From the NCBI GenBank assembly GCA_002914845.1, contig JXTC01000409.1:95406-159405 (forward strand): a stretch of 64,000 nt of DNA, given 5' to 3'. Positions 20,548 through 33,288 of the stretch are shown piece by piece (positions within the stretch are counted from its first letter, which is position 1; every line of letters starts with the position of its first letter). The stretch comes from Trema orientale (lineage: Eukaryota > Streptophyta > Magnoliopsida > Rosales > Cannabaceae). A program made the position numbers and the translations under genes. The notes beneath the pieces are model-generated. The model was not told where the DNA came from and ran no database searches. It worked only from the letters and a program-made list of their open reading frames with translations.

Positions 20548-22799
20548 TTATATATTGTAGTTAACCAAGGATCTATAGGTTGCACCAGGCTTCCACCCAT
20601 CTGGAATGACATCTTTGGCAACAAGAGTCTGGCCTGAGTATTGTGAAGTCAACCTTATTGACAAGGGTGGATGTAGTTGTGAGCCAGCGTCCAATTTCCA
20701 AACAGCACCCCATGATTGTTGCATGGCCCGCCATGTTTGGGATGAACCCTCCTTCAGCTCAACAGCTCCAAGATCACCATCCCCATCTTCGAACTCAATC
20801 ACGGTTGCAAAGTAGTTCGAGCTTGAACCTTGGTCAACGTGGAATGCTATGGTTTTTCCTGAATAGTCACATGCCACGCTGGACAAAAAGACAAAACAAA
20901 AGTTGGTAAGAAATTTTTTTTAATGATATTTTGTAGTTCCCAATTGGGTTTGGTGGTGAAATGTCGGGTATATATATATATATTCAAACTGATTTATTTT
21001 TTGAGAAAAGAAAAAAAAAAAGATATGGGTGAATACTCACCCTCTCTCCCAGTCTACATCATATTAAGAGGACTACCACATCGAGTGATAACGTGTTGTA
21101 GTCTGGTTAGTTACGAGAAATGAGAATGTCTTAATGAACATGGACCCACATATTGGTGGATTAATTATGCAGTAAGAAACGAAAAATACTCGTGCACCGA
21201 GTTCACCCGTACTTACGAGAGCTCGAACTCCCAACTTTATAGATGCTAAATCTTCCAGTAGGTACTCTACCACCAAGCCACCACTACCGGTGGTTATTCG
21301 AACTGATTTTAGTTTAACAAATTATGTATTAATTAAATTAAGCTATCTCATTAATAATGGTTGCGTTTCATCCATCTATTTTTCTGTCTTTTCTTTAATT
21401 GTTTTTTTAAGGAAAAAATTGTTAGCTTAAGAATAAAAAAAAAGGACAATATCATAAGATAGGGAAAAAAAAAAAAAAAAAGGGACTTCCATTACCATAA
21501 GTGTACGTTATTAAAAATTATTACCGTGCATATCCAATTTCTAGAACTCCTGCGTCTCGGAGTTTGTCTTCTTGGCCAGGTAGTGCCATGGCACCAAAAG
21601 ATGTTCCGCTAAGATCGAAATGAGCTGAACTGGAGAGACATAGCCCTCCGGGACATAAATCTGTTATGACCACCCTCACCGGTTTGCCAGAACATGATGG
21701 GTTTTTGGTACATTTGACCTAGTATTGTGTATATCAAGCCATAACATGATATAGTTCTTTCATAAATTAGTAAGAGAATAATATTTTGAATATAAGCGAG
21801 TACGCATGAGTATTATTATTCTCTATAATATGTCTTCTTTGAAATGGAAAATAAAATGACAAACAAAACCATTATAATTTGTATTACAATATTAATTTTT
21901 AAGACAAATTATTAATTTCGATAATAATGAAAATAGTGGACTGTCCCCCTCAAAAAAAATAAAAATAAATAAATAAATAGTAGAGGTGGACTGTCTAAAG
22001 TCTACATTTTGACAAGTAAAAAGAAACTAGGGCCCAACATTTGCTTTTGTACAATATATATGTGTATATATATATAGTTTCCAATTTAATAGTTATATTT
22101 TTTTTACTTCTTCATAAGTATTTCTTTTTTAAGATCCAATAACTACTATAATTTGAGTAGTTGAAAAAAATAAATAAATAAATACACATTTTTCCTTCTC
22201 TTACTTTTTACTTGTGTATTCAATTTTAATTATGCAAAACAATAATTATAGATTGGTAAAAAAATACTTATTGAATTGGTGCCTATATATATAGTAATTT
22301 GAACTAAGAGGAAAAAGAAAAAAAGGTTAATTTACAGTTTAATTAATATACCTGGTAGCAGGCTCCACATTCCTTGCCCGAGTTATAAAGAGACGGGCTT
22401 ATTCCAGTAACTAGGGACGAGAATGGAGTTTGTGAAACCAACTTCCCGTACCCACAAGATCCTCCTGCATATATGTGTTATTTTTACTAACATTAATATA
22501 AAAATATAAAATATTATCAACCAAAATCATTAATTAACTCTACCTTTTACTGCTTGTATATAAATAATTTGATTTTAAATATCAACAATTAATGTTGTAC
22601 CATTAAACTACGTACCATCACTTCCGGCGCCATCAGGGCTGCCGTACCAAGTAGCACCGGCAGTCGACCAATGGGTACCAATGGCTGACAAGTTCAAGTG
22701 CTTGGGGTTAAACCCAACACTAAGCTCAAAGTGGCAAAACAAAGCAACCATTAATGCCGAAACTAGCTTGCGTGAGGATGAGTACTTGCAAGGAGCCAT
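20548..22799 (-). CDS. Beta-expansin, four exons, intact
   Basis: Secreted cell-wall-loosening protein. Exons on the minus strand are 22799-22616, 22464-22352, 21718-21525 and 20878-20548 with GT-AG introns and consistent phases, giving 273 residues, the normal length. Residues 1-29 form a signal peptide ([20 protein letters not shown]). The DPBB domain carries [16 protein letters not shown], conserved cysteines ([25 protein letters not shown]) and the HFD motif in SAHFDLSG. The C-terminal grass-pollen-allergen-like domain holds [15 protein letters not shown] and ends [16 protein letters not shown]. Beta class is indicated by [14 protein letters not shown]. Intron 2 holds a MITE, intron 3 a SINE, and a MITE sits about 195 bp upstream of the ATG. 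All expected catalytic-site residues are present. Confidence 0.95.
20996..21295 (-). mobile_element. tRNA-derived SINE in expansin intron 3
   Basis: On the minus strand it begins with a tRNA-like head: box A TGGCTTGGTGGTAGAGT, box B GAGTTCGAGCTC. It ends in a T-rich/A-rich tail near 21000-21020. A 14-bp imperfect target duplication flanks it: ATTCAAACTGATTT (20982-20995) and ATTCGAACTGATTT (21296-21309). A different family from the 8645 SINE; same orientation as the gene. Confidence 0.8.
22077..22283. mobile_element. MITE of the GGTTGCCAAT family in expansin intron 2
   Basis: Degenerate left end TTTCCAATTTAATAG and right end CTTATTGAATTGGTGCC, flanked by TA-rich DNA, with internal order like the copies at 50181-50423 and 32652-32930. 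Confidence 0.6.
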
Positions 22800-22994
22800 G
22801 ATAACTACAAGTAGTATTACTAACTTAAATGCTTTATGTATTTGCTAATATCTAAACTATACTTTCAGTTACAAACTTTGCATTAGTATTTATAGGGGGA
22901 AAAGTATATGAGGGTAACGTACTTGCTATCATCAGTACGCCACACACGTTGATATATATATTTTGAATAATTTATATATTGTGTATTATTTATA

Positions 22995-23147
22995 AGGAGG
23001 CGGCTATAGCAGGAGCACCCCTACGTAAGGCCCCTGTTTATACACCGTCTGATGAAAATCTGTGGAGAATCTATTTATACACAGATTCCCATCAAACGGT
23101 GTATAGACAGGGCCTTACGTAGGGACGCTCCTACTGTAGACGCGCCC
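22995..23147. mobile_element. hAT-like foldback MITE upstream of expansin
   Basis: Near-palindromic 153 bp. The arms pair over roughly 65 bp, e.g. CCTACGTAAGGCC on the left and GGCCTTACGTAGG on the right. Flanked by the exact 8-bp duplication TATTTATA (22987-22994 and 23148-23155), the hAT target size. Lies about 195 bp before the expansin ATG. Confidence 0.85.
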
Positions 23148-23952
23148 TATTTATAATAATGTTGTTGTCAAATGGGATTTTGGCCGGGTTTGAAATAATT
23201 GTACTTACATATGCCTTGCGGTAGGTATTAAGAATTTAATCCTTGACGCGACTAACGGTATTATATATGCTTCATTTCCTTATCATAGAATAAAGGATAA
23301 TGAGCTAGCTTTTTGTCACTAATAATTACTAGACTAGAGTACTTGAGAATTATCACTCAATTGCCTTGCGATTTGTCCAAGAGTATGGTAATTACAGTAA
23401 TTCACAATTATCTAACTGTTTTTAACCACCAAATTTCCCAATGCCTTTCAAGGATTCTCTATATAGGATGATATTAGGTATTCCAAGATTTGTATCTAAT
23501 TTTTAATCTTAATATGTATACATAACATATGAGTTGTTACTATTTAATTAGTGTATTAGAACTTAATTATCACAAATAGATTGATCAGATTCACTAATTA
23601 AATGGTGATAACTCACATACCATATATGTTATAGTGTTAAAAATTTAGTTTAAATTTTGAGATATTTAACATTATTCATAAATATATATACATTTTTTAT
23701 ATAGAAATATAAGTATATATATATATATACACGTATGGCTGTATGTATTGAATTACGGTAGACTGTACGCATAATTATTAAGTTTTACCTTTAATAAATA
23801 ATATATTCTCCGAGCATGGGCAACAAGTACTGAAAGAGATTGACATGCAATATTTATTGTAATTAGAAATAAAGGTTTTATATGAAATCTAATTTGGAAA
23901 AAACAAAAGCTTTTCTCTTTAAAAAATTTGTCAAATACAAAGTATAATAAAT

Positions 23953-24133
23953 GGGGATGGCTACGGTAGGGGCGTCCCTACGTAGGGTCTAATTATTGTT
24001 GGATGGGAATCTGTGAGGAATAACGGGAATCTGTGGAGAATCTATTTATATACAGATTCCCATCCAACGGTGAATAGACAGGGCCCTACGTAGGGGCGCC
24101 TTTACTGTAGACGCGCCCATGTAGACGCGCCCA
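23953..24133. mobile_element. Second hAT-like foldback MITE of the same family
   Basis: Same arms as 22995-23147 (CCTACGTAGGG, TGGATGGGAATCTGTG). Flanked by TAATAAAT and TAGTAAAT (7 of 8 match). The right terminus GTAGACGCGCCCA is duplicated. Confidence 0.8.
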
Positions 24134-24479
24134 TAGTAAATATGTTTTACTTGAGGACCTCAAATGCCCATGCAATAGCACTAGTATTACAATCGTAAGA
24201 CGCCAAATGTGTAAGCAACACTGAGATAAGGGCGTCCTATCAAACATCTTTTAAATTATTTTTCTTTTTCCTCAGTTTTGACTTATTTATCTATCGGTTT
24301 TCATTTACTCATTAATTCTAAAATAACGTGGTTTTTTTCCTCAAAAAAAAAAAAAAACGTGGTTTTCTTTATAAATTTTATGATCACGATCATGAACGTG
24401 ACAAAGATAATTCTTAGATGTAAATGTTGGGTTTTATTATTTCATGTATGTGTGGTTTCGTATATTTAATTACAATTGT

Positions 24480-24835
24480 ATGTTATACGAGCTACCTAAA
24501 TTAATAAGCCAATTATGTGATCTAATTTTTAGTGAGCTCTAAAGACATTTATATGGGTATGAGCTTTATAATATATAGAGACTTAATATATTAGCTCAAT
24601 TGTGACTTATAGGATTACAATTGACCTAGTATCTATAAGGATAGCTACAGGATTGTGGTTCCCAAATCAAATCATTTTATAGTTTTTACTCTTCTTTTCT
24701 TCACTCATCTTTGAGAAAGATTTCATTGAGTGCTGCTAGGATTTAACTGTAGGAGACTGCTAACCCTCTTGTTCACATCGCTGTGGATTCAAGTATTTGC
24801 TTCCGCATTCCTCAACAATAATTTCCTGATAATTT
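24480..24835 (+). repeat. Probable decayed LTR
   Basis: The stretch GGAGACTGCTAACCCTC ... TTTGCTTCCGCATTCCTCAAC is followed by AATTTGGTATGATGG, which resembles an LTR end and an initiator-Met primer-binding site. No partner LTR or coding sequence in the window. Confidence 0.4.
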
Positions 24836-26197
24836 GGTATGATGGATCTAAAGTTTTATCTAGTTATCATCTATCGTTCTTTATTCTTTATGTCTAATAG
24901 AAAACTTTTCAAGCCACAATAAAGTAAATAAAAAAGATTAGTCTCTTAATGATAGGTAATGAAGGAACATATATGCTCGTTGATATTGGGGAAATGGACC
25001 TAGCTAGGATTAATTTGAGCCAAAATAACTCATCTATGACTTTTTTCAAAAACGACTTTTTTCAAAATAATTTTTTTTTAAAGATTATCACAATCTTAGT
25101 GATAGTAGTCACAATATATTATAATAATAAAAGTCATATTTTTTTAGAATGGTCACTAAAATAATGACAGATCTTTGCTAATTTTGTAGTACTACTAAAA
25201 AGTCATTCTAGAAAATACTCATAGACTAGTGCTTTTGACCCAAAACAGTACAAATGAAGTCCATTTCCATTGATATTGTACAAAAGCTTAAGAAAGTCTC
25301 GAACAATGAACTAATTAAGAAGTTTGTTTAAGTTCTCATACAGCTAATCCAGATCAGTTAAAATAAAACTTTCTACAACTGCTAGTCATTTTAGAATTAA
25401 AACTTTTAAATAATTATTTTCTCACAAAAGCCGAAGCTCAAGCTCAAAATTACGACAACAAAACTGACCTAATCAATTATGTAATTCTCATTGCTAAATG
25501 CTAATTAATTAGGCTATTTTTCCTTGACTAATTGTGGCATATGCATGCATTAACTAATAAATCATTCGTCCATAAATCTAATTGAAAGAACTTTGTCGGT
25601 CACGTTGGGTCCCGGTAAATTTTGATATTCATGCACAAAAGTTCCTTGGATGCTGCCGTTGATGGTGGTTATTGGTCGTTACAAGGTCCCTAGATATTCG
25701 CACAATATTTTGGTCATTTATTTATCAGACTGCTAAGATTTGAAATTTCAACACTTTGGTCCCTGTCACTACATAATTATTGTCTATGAGGTGGATGGAC
25801 TTTATAATATACAATTGTCAATTACAGATTATGATTCATAAGATTGAAGTCATGTTTTGGCTCGATATGATTGTCCTTTTATGGATTCTTTAGTGATGGG
25901 AAAGATTTGGAATCATTCATATCATGAACCCGGTGTTACACCTGCATTAACTTAAAAATAAAAATAAAAATCTTTTTGAGAAGGAGATCTTAACTACCGA
26001 ATCTATAACGTGCTATATATGTACAAATATAACCTGCATTTATAGATAATTTGAAATACACACAATATTATTCACACAAAGCGTACATCAATTTAATACT
26101 ATAATCAGACTAGAGCTAATTTCCCAATTGCATTAATGTTAAGAAGAAAAACAGCTAAGAAAATTGCATGCGGTAGTGAATTAGTTTTTAGTTTATG

Positions 26198-26223
26198 NNN
26201 NNNNNNNNNNNNNNNNNNNNNNN
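26198..26223. other. Assembly gap of 26 N
   Basis: Falls next to a partial MITE copy, so the gap probably reflects a collapsed repeat. Confidence 0.9.
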
Positions 26224-26353
26224 TAAGGAGAAAAAGAACATTAAATAACACGTCTTTCCAACATTCAAATTATTATAATCACTCGATAATGATCTAACGG
26301 CTAAAAAAAATACTTAAACACAGATAAAAAAAATACATATTAGATTGAGAACC
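26224..26353. mobile_element. Partial MITE of the GGTTGCCAAT family
   Basis: Retains the core ATGATCTAACGGCTAAAAAA and the right part AGATTGAGAACC. The left half is lost in or before the N gap. Confidence 0.55.
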
Positions 26354-27429
26354 ATATATATGGAGAGATCTAAATAATAATTTTATAAAAATACTACCGA
26401 TAGATATAAGTAAAATTACTCCTGCTGGGTCCTCTTCTTTAATTTGGCAACTTACGAAATTTTTCTCATTGACATATCTTTGTGTTTTGATATCCCTAGT
26501 CACATTGACTTTTTCATTGAGTAATTCACATCACTTTTTTATTTGAGCTGTTACACCATTGTGCATGAATGTTATATGTTTGATCTGAATTTTGTCGCTC
26601 AAAAAAGACCAATGATATATTTTGTATTGAATGTATAACTTTGAGCTGAATTTTGTCTCTTGAAAAAAGTTAACGGTATGTCTTTGCAGAGTATGATATA
26701 TCTTTGGTCACTTTGACTTTATTGACTGCATTGTACACGTCATTGTTCTATATGAGATGATGTATCTTTTAATCCATCGTGTTACCATTAGAATGTTGTG
26801 TTATTCTTAGTGACATGGTTTTTATTGTAATGATTTTTTTATTATTTTTATTTTTATTTTTTTTTTTATTTTTTTTTTTGCGTCAAATATTGTTAATTGT
26901 GAAGACTGTACCCTAATGAGACGAGTATAAAATCGTCCCATAAGTTTCTTCTTCTTTGTGCCTCTAGATTTTATCCTTTTCTGATATATGCAGCAGGAGG
27001 TGTTAGTCCAAGATTGACTACCCAAAAGGTGGGTGAATTTGGTTTTAAAACTTTTTAAGAAACTTTTTAACTATTTAAAACCATAGACCACTATTTGGAA
27101 ACTTTGAGACTAAATGAACAATAATACCAAATATATGGCAATAATACCACGTATATTAAGCACACTAAATATTAAACACTCAATTAAATAACTTGCAACA
27201 AAGTAAAGAGTGCAGCTGTGCAGGGATAGAGAAAATGCAAACTTGATTTTTATGAGGTTCAACAAACACGACGATTTACCTACGTCTCTAGCCCTCGGCA
27301 ACTTGCTTTGAGCTTCCACTATTCGGATCAAGATTGTGGGTTTGACCGACCTTTTTACAAATAGAGTGAATTCTTCTTAGGCTCACTCACGCTTTTACAA
27401 TAGTCTTGACTCCGACTTTATTACGCCTA

Positions 27430-27625
27430 ACCTCGGATTGTACTCTGATGATAACTTCACCTACACAGATTGTTTAGAAAATGGTGCCAATCTCATCAAC
27501 TCACAGGTTATTTAGACTCCGATGACAACTTCACCTACACTCGGGTTGTTTAAACTCTGGTGACAACCTCACCTAAATTGGGTGTTTATGAATCTAGTGG
27601 CAACTTCACCTAACAATTATAATTT
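27430..27625. repeat. Degenerate tandem repeat, about 45-60 bp unit
   Basis: Four variants of CTC(T/C)GATGACAACTTCACCTACAC followed by TTGTTTA. Probably the internal repeat of an LTR, because the flanks (27240-27330) look like retrotransposon terminal sequence. Confidence 0.55.
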
Positions 27626-28529
27626 GATTTTTGTTGAATCTCTCTGCTAGATTTCTCTCTCTAATGAAAGTATTTGATACAAGGTAAGCTTAGAAAGAAT
27701 ATATGTAAACACAAGATATGATCTAGTTTGGCTTAAGTGATTATAATTAAAAAAAGGCTATTTATGAAAATAAGTTTTAAAATCGGGTACTAGGCGTAAA
27801 TTTTTCTTTATTTGAAGGGGAAAATACATAAGGGTTTTTAAGCTAAATGACCGAATTTAGGATTACTGTTTGAAAAATAGACATTTTTCAAATACAGCTA
27901 AACAATAACTGAATTTTGAAACTTATTTAAAAAATGACTATTTTTATGTATTGATTTTATAAAATTGATTTATTTTAATAAAAATGATTTATTTAGTATA
28001 AAGTTAATTTATTTAAAAAAAAAAAATAGATCAATTAAAAAAGGTTATTTATTAAAATAAAATTACAAAACGGACGTTTATTAAATAGGTGTACAAGCGG
28101 TGATCTTTTAAACTGATTTAGAAAAAAAATGATATTTTTAAATAAATACTCAATACATAAATATCCGTTTTCTTAAGTATATTTTCATAAATACTCTTTT
28201 TTTAATTTCCCAAATGCATGTTTTATATCATTTTTGGATAAATATATACAATATGTATTTTATATAATATAAATTTCATGAATAAAAATTATGCCTAAAA
28301 ATTGGTATATATTTCAAAATGTTTACCACATAGGAAACCCCAGGTAAAAATTTACATATGAAACGTGCACCTGAAAACGGATATGTTTGAAAATAAAAAA
28401 GGTTATTTTGTAATACGAGGCACAAAACGGGTAGTGGAGTGTAAATTTCTCTTATTTTAATTGAAAACCACTTAAGCCCAATACTTTAATCGAAGCCCAT
28501 TACACTTAACAGTTATCACACGTACTTCA

Positions 28530-28710
28530 CTTCCATTGCCTCTCTCTGTTGGAGAAACAAAACCTAATTTTAGGATTTAGGCAGCCCTTTGCTTTCTCCA
28601 TAGTCTTCGCGACTCACGCATGCTACACCACCACTCCTCAGGTTCTCCGCGCCAACTCCACCGTGCGTGCGTGCGTGCGTGCACGGCTGCGCGTCCCGTT
28701 CCACCACGCT
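28530..28710 (+). promoter_or_regulatory. Probable first, untranslated exon of the 29362 gene
   Basis: GC-richer block with CTCTCTCTGTTGG and a (GCGT)4 run, sitting between AT-rich intergenic DNA and a long T-rich stretch typical of a 5' UTR intron. A likely acceptor is TTGTCACAG at 29319. Inferred from composition only. Confidence 0.4.
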
Positions 28711-29361
28711 AGGTCTCTTTTCTCTATCTCTATCACTCTCTAGATTTTATTTATTTTTTTTTAAAAAAAATAAAATTGTTTTTTTAAGAAAGGTTTGTTA
28801 ATTGGGTCCTTTAAATTCGGTTTGTTTTCTGGTTTTGGATGGACAGCTATTCTAGTTCTCTCTATTCTTCTGTGATTTATTACTAGAATTTGCGTTTTGT
28901 TGGATTTTTATATATATATATATATATAGTTATTATATATGATGTGGGTTATTATTAAAACGATGAATTACCGATTCATTCATTCATTTATTTATTTATT
29001 TGTTTTTTGGGGTTGCCATCATTTTTCTTGGTGACATACTAGAGACGGTAATTTAGGGATAAATCACAATGCTTTGATCAAACAACTCGGTCTATGCTTC
29101 ACTTACAACTTCAACAGTTTGTAATGCATACATATCGGTTGCTGTATTTCATTATATTTGGATGGCATTTTTTGTGTATATGTACATTCATATATATATA
29201 TATATATACACACACACTTCAATGGGTGTGTAGGATCACTATAATGTGATAAGTCAGAATTGGGTTATATCCATTCCAATGAGCTATGAATCTCAGTCTT
29301 TGTACTCTACTTGTCACAGGACCTTAACCTTAAACTTTAAATACTTAAAACCAAGCTCAAT

Positions 29362-29691
29362 ATGAAGGCAGTCTCAGGGACTCTCATTTCTTCAAAGCCA
29401 ATATCACTCTCCAAAGCGACTTCCATTCTGTCCACATTTGTTTCCACGGAAACTGGCGCTTCCCTAGCCATGGGTGCATACCTTCGACGCTCTTTGGCAT
29501 CATTCAAGGAGTTGAAGCAGCTTCACAAGGAGCTTAAAATTAATCGATCAGAACGCAAGCGGAAGAGGCATAGATCAGAGGCTGCTGAAGATGGAGGAAC
29601 GAATGTAGAAGAAAATGCAATTCCAACTGTAGAGGCAAGTCAAGAAGTGCGTCAAGAATCGGAGCCTAAGCGCAAAAGACAACGAAGATAA
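29362..29691 (+). CDS. Small basic protein, plant-conserved type, function unknown
   Basis: 109 residues from ATG at 29362 to TAA. The N-terminal half (MKAVSGTLISSKPISLSKAT, then LAMGAYLRRSLASFKELKQL) is amphipathic and helical. The middle carries a basic cluster NRSERKRKRHR, then an acidic stretch, and the C-terminus is basic (EPKRKRQRR). The two Lys/Arg clusters look like a bipartite nuclear signal. The pattern resembles short uncharacterised proteins annotated in many eudicots, but no function is established here. No transposon signature in the frame, and codon use is ordinary. A 5' UTR intron is likely. Confidence 0.65.
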   Translation: MKAVSGTLISSKPISLSKATSILSTFVSTETGASLAMGAYLRRSLASFKELKQLHKELKINRSERKRKRHRSEAAEDGGTNVEENAIPTVEASQEVRQESEPKRKRQRR

Positions 29692-30703
29692 ATTGATTGT
29701 ATGATTGATCACCCTGTAAGGATTCCCAATGTTTTAGCATTTTCAGTTGAAATCATGAATGTTTACATAGTTTATCAGAAGAACATCAGAAATTTATGCC
29801 TAGATTTTGGTTCTCTTATTAGTAGTTTAGTCACTTTTTGTCTGTTTTTTTATATTTACTGCCTTTGCCTCACTTTGCTTAGATTTGATAGTGCTTATGT
29901 TGGGTTAGAAATTCAATTTTACGTGCTTAGGGGTATATTTACTTTCATATTAATTGTTTGGAGCTTATCAAACCAAAACGTTATTTTATCTGGTAACTGA
30001 TTAGTTTCCTGCTGGAGAAAACTCCCCTCTTTTGAAGATGGAAAGCCCATTTTGGCCTTTAAGGAAAAGTTATCGAAGTAAGTTGCTTGATAATTAATCT
30101 AGATAGAGGCAGAGAGATTATTAAAGTTTTCTTTATATGTAGTCTTGAGCTTAAAATTAAGGATATAAGTAGTAGTATAGTTTCATTATTATCAGTTCAC
30201 AATCCGAACCAATGTTTATTCGTTTTCCCTGTTGTTCAAGTTTGTGCGTGCTTGATTATCATTTTGTGTCTTTGCCATTATCGTGTTAATTCTCATCATT
30301 AATTGGATAGACTTCTCAACTTACAACTGTATGGCTTGCTTTAATACTTCTCTTAGCAATAGAGAGTTCTTCCCCTGTTCTTATCAAAGTAGAGTTATTG
30401 GCCTGCACAAAGTATTGCTTTTTGGATTTGGGTGCACTTGTTTAATTATTTGTTTGGTGGGTGTAACAATCACCCAAAGAATAATGTCAAGTTGTATTCC
30501 AGAAATAATCAACATGCTGAAGTTACAGAATTGTTCAATTTCAACAATTCTTTCTACCCTGTTTTCACTTTTACAGGATCGTAGTGCTCAGTCATGTGAG
30601 CTAGGCCAACCTCAAATGTAGTAATAGATCATAGCTGCTAACAAATTGAGTATTTGTCTGAGTTTGACAAACTCATGAAGACTGGAAGGCAGGGTTTTGA
30701 ATA
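29692..30703. other. Between convergent genes, no further gene seen
   Basis: 3' flank of the small-protein gene and of the first b561 gene, which converge. The open frames here lack coding character and match no known family. Confidence 0.45.
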
Positions 30704-31909
30704 CTAATAAGAACCTCTTGGTAGGATGACACTGAGGATAACACTCACGCCAAAGAGGAAGATCAACAGCCCAGTGAAATTCACTATGAGTCCTTCTTGG
30801 TTCAACTTCAACCCGAAGCCTACGCCAGTGAACCTTTGAACCAGCCCTGTCTCAGCAGCGCATACTGCCAGTAGAAAGATCACCATCCCAAAAAATGTGT
30901 GCCATGGTAAGAGGCTGCCTCTCGTTGGCATTGCCGCTCCCGGGAAGAAAAAGGTAAAGAAACCGAGCACAAACTGAAAGAAGAAAACACAACGACCTTG
31001 CATCTGGTTTACTGTTTTGCTCATATATAAGGTAATAAGAGGAAATGAAATGGAAAATTATAACGGCATAGTATTGCTTAGTTGCAGTCAATTAGCTTTG
31101 GTTTTTTTGTGTCCAGCTTACTATGTATTTTGTTAGACCTCTGGTTTCTAGAAAACTTTGAATGTCTAGTACTTCAGCACTCTCTCCAGAAGAAAAAATT
31201 CAACACATTTGGAAAGCATATTTGGAATTCATTTGCTGAAATGGGAGGAAATCTCTGGAAGGCCTTAAAAAGAAAAGAAGAGATTGCATACCTGTAAACC
31301 ATATGCGGAGATGGCAATAATGCCTAGCCAGGTATGTAAGCTGACAAAATCTTTGGTACCAGTTTCGTCTTTAAACTTGAAGACTGCATACGTCCCTAAA
31401 ATTCCAGCCAGCAAAGCCAGTAGATGCAGTATAATGTGCACCCCTTTTTTGGTTCTCCTTGTTCCTGGCACTGTCTTGTAGGCCATGATTGCTGCTCCAC
31501 TTAGTTTAACACTAAATTAGTCTTTACTACATAGATAGGTACACACAGATATGTTATATAGAAATAACCTGTTCGATAGATGATATACCTTCTCCTCCAA
31601 AAATTATAAGCCCTACTACCATGAGGAAAGGATGCAACTGCATAGCATATAGGAGAAACATAAGTTGCAATTACTTTTGAAGGATAACAAAAGAGGAAAA
31701 GAAAGACATTCTTTTTAGGATGTAACTTGAAACAACTGATGTCATAGTACGTTGAATATCTTCTGTTTGTTTCCGGATTTGAAAGCAAAGCCACCTTCGA
31801 ACTTGAGGAGCCAAACAAGTACAAGGACTGTAACCGTTATGGCTATCAAATGCGCTAAAATCGTCACTGGCGCTGCATAGAGTTGGTAGCTTCTACCCCC
31901 TGGTGCCAT
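30704..31909 (-). CDS. Cytochrome b561, paralogue 1 (transmembrane ascorbate-dependent reductase)
   Basis: Di-heme membrane protein that moves electrons from ascorbate across a membrane, often to ferric iron or monodehydroascorbate. Exons on the minus strand are 31909-31751, 31637-31589, 31494-31292 and 30973-30704, 226 residues, with GT-AG borders. Six hydrophobic segments are visible. Heme-ligand histidines are HP in LHPFLMVVG (exon 2), the pair in HIILHLLALLAG and SLHTWLG (exon 3), and LPWHTFFG (exon 4). Exon 3 carries the basic loop YKTVPGTRRTKK between helices. Starts MAPGGRSYQLYAAPVTILAH and ends ILPRGSY. First of three tandem paralogues. No damage seen. Confidence 0.93.
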
Positions 31910-33288
31910 CGATGTTTACCACTTCCAACCTCTGCCCCTTGTTTTAGTTTGCTGAGTTCCAAAGGTTTACAAGCTTTGTGAAATCGTTACCTCCAAATTT
32001 TAGAGTTCGATGAGTATGTTCAAAAATCAATTGTTGGAGGTCTTTTTTATTTAAACTAAAGACAATTCATCGAGAATATTTTCCGTACGGTCAACAATGT
32101 TAGAGCAAGAAGAGTAAGGACAAAGAATAAGGATTGTAGAATTCGGAAAACCGTTCGGCAGGGCAAAACAACCAAAGTTGGGAATGTCAGCTAATTGCTT
32201 GGAGAACTCAAGTTTGTTTTGGTTTTTTCAATATTGGATTGATCTCCATCCCTATTTTTAATAACATAAAACCAAAGTTTGTGATGAAATATATAAACAA
32301 ACATGTAAACATAAGTTGGTAAAGTAACTGACCCATTTTAACCCTTTAATTTCTGAGTTATGTTTTAACTTTACTTATGTTTTAACTTTACGTTTATCAA
32401 TTTCTTTTTTCATCTCAATATATATAGACGAGTACAATAATAAGTTATTTTATTCTATAGATAAGAAAATCAATTTTATCCTTTAGATTTCAATTTAATA
32501 TTTACAATTAAATGTGTTGATACGAATTTCAATATGAATTAAATGATAGTATTTATTCTTGTAGCCGATTGATTCTAACGGTCAAAATTGAATTCTCTAT
32601 CGATAAGAAAAAAAAAAGGCTACTTTATTAGTTCACACATATATATATATAGGGTCATAATCCAAGAGGTATCTTTTCTTATTTTATCTATTTATATGTA
32701 TTCTTTTTTAGCCATTGGATCATTATCTAACGGCTATAACATCTATCATAATTTGATTAATTAGGAAAATAAAAATAAATACGCATTAAATATAATACTT
32801 TTCAGGTTTCTCTCTCTATTTTTTATTATGAAAAAATGTACATAATACATGATGAATTTTATTTGGGCAAAACAATACTTATAAAAGTAAATACCTACTT
32901 ATAAAAGTAAATACCTACTGAATAAGTGCCATATATATATATATGTACTCTCATTCTTTCTGATTTGTAAATGGACATTTTGCTAGGCTATACGTGTTGA
33001 CTTGTGTTATTAAGAGAAGTCTGAGGAAAGTCCTTCCCAAATTTAAATAAGTGTGAAGAAAAATTAAGATGCAATTAATTGGAAAAATTCACTGCAAATT
33101 CAAATAATTGCAGACCAATTACAAACCTTACAAACAAAAACCCTCCAAATTATTTATAGTGATGTCCAATTTAATGATGAAAGATCATTAAAAGAGATGG
33201 TATTGGTAACAAGTTGATTATATATGTCTCTGTGTGTATATATTATACATAAATTAAATAAGAGCTCAATGGTATGATATTTGTGTTA
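31910..33288. other. Spacer between b561 paralogues 1 and 2
   Basis: Holds the upstream region of paralogue 1 and a MITE copy at 32652-32930. No gene recognised. Confidence 0.5.
32652..32930. mobile_element. MITE of the GGTTGCCAAT family
   Basis: Left GGGTCATAATCCAAGAGGTAT, core AGCCATTGGATCATTATC then TAACGGCTATAA, right end CTACTGAATAAGTGCC, in TA-rich flanks. Contains a 20-bp direct duplication of ACTTATAAAAGTAAATACCT near the right end. Confidence 0.7.

Larger units (their letters stand above)
24134..28530. other. Gene-poor AT-rich region
   Basis: No coding exon recognised on either strand. Contains an LTR-like remnant (24480-24835), a 26-N gap (26198-26223), a partial MITE beside the gap and a minisatellite-like stretch (27430-27625). 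Confidence 0.5.

Noticed and set aside
21215..21290. A tRNA gene on the minus strand
   Set aside because: Box A and B are present but the acceptor stem does not close, and it is the head of a SINE with target duplication.
28549..28743. 64-codon frame upstream of the small basic protein
   Set aside because: Does not begin with ATG and lies in a probable 5' UTR exon with a (GCGT)n run. No homology is evident.
30087..30621. Cys- and Leu-rich frames between the small-protein gene and b561 paralogue 1
   Set aside because: The frames are not linked by splice sites, have no domain and carry AT-biased codons. Best read as 3' flanking sequence.
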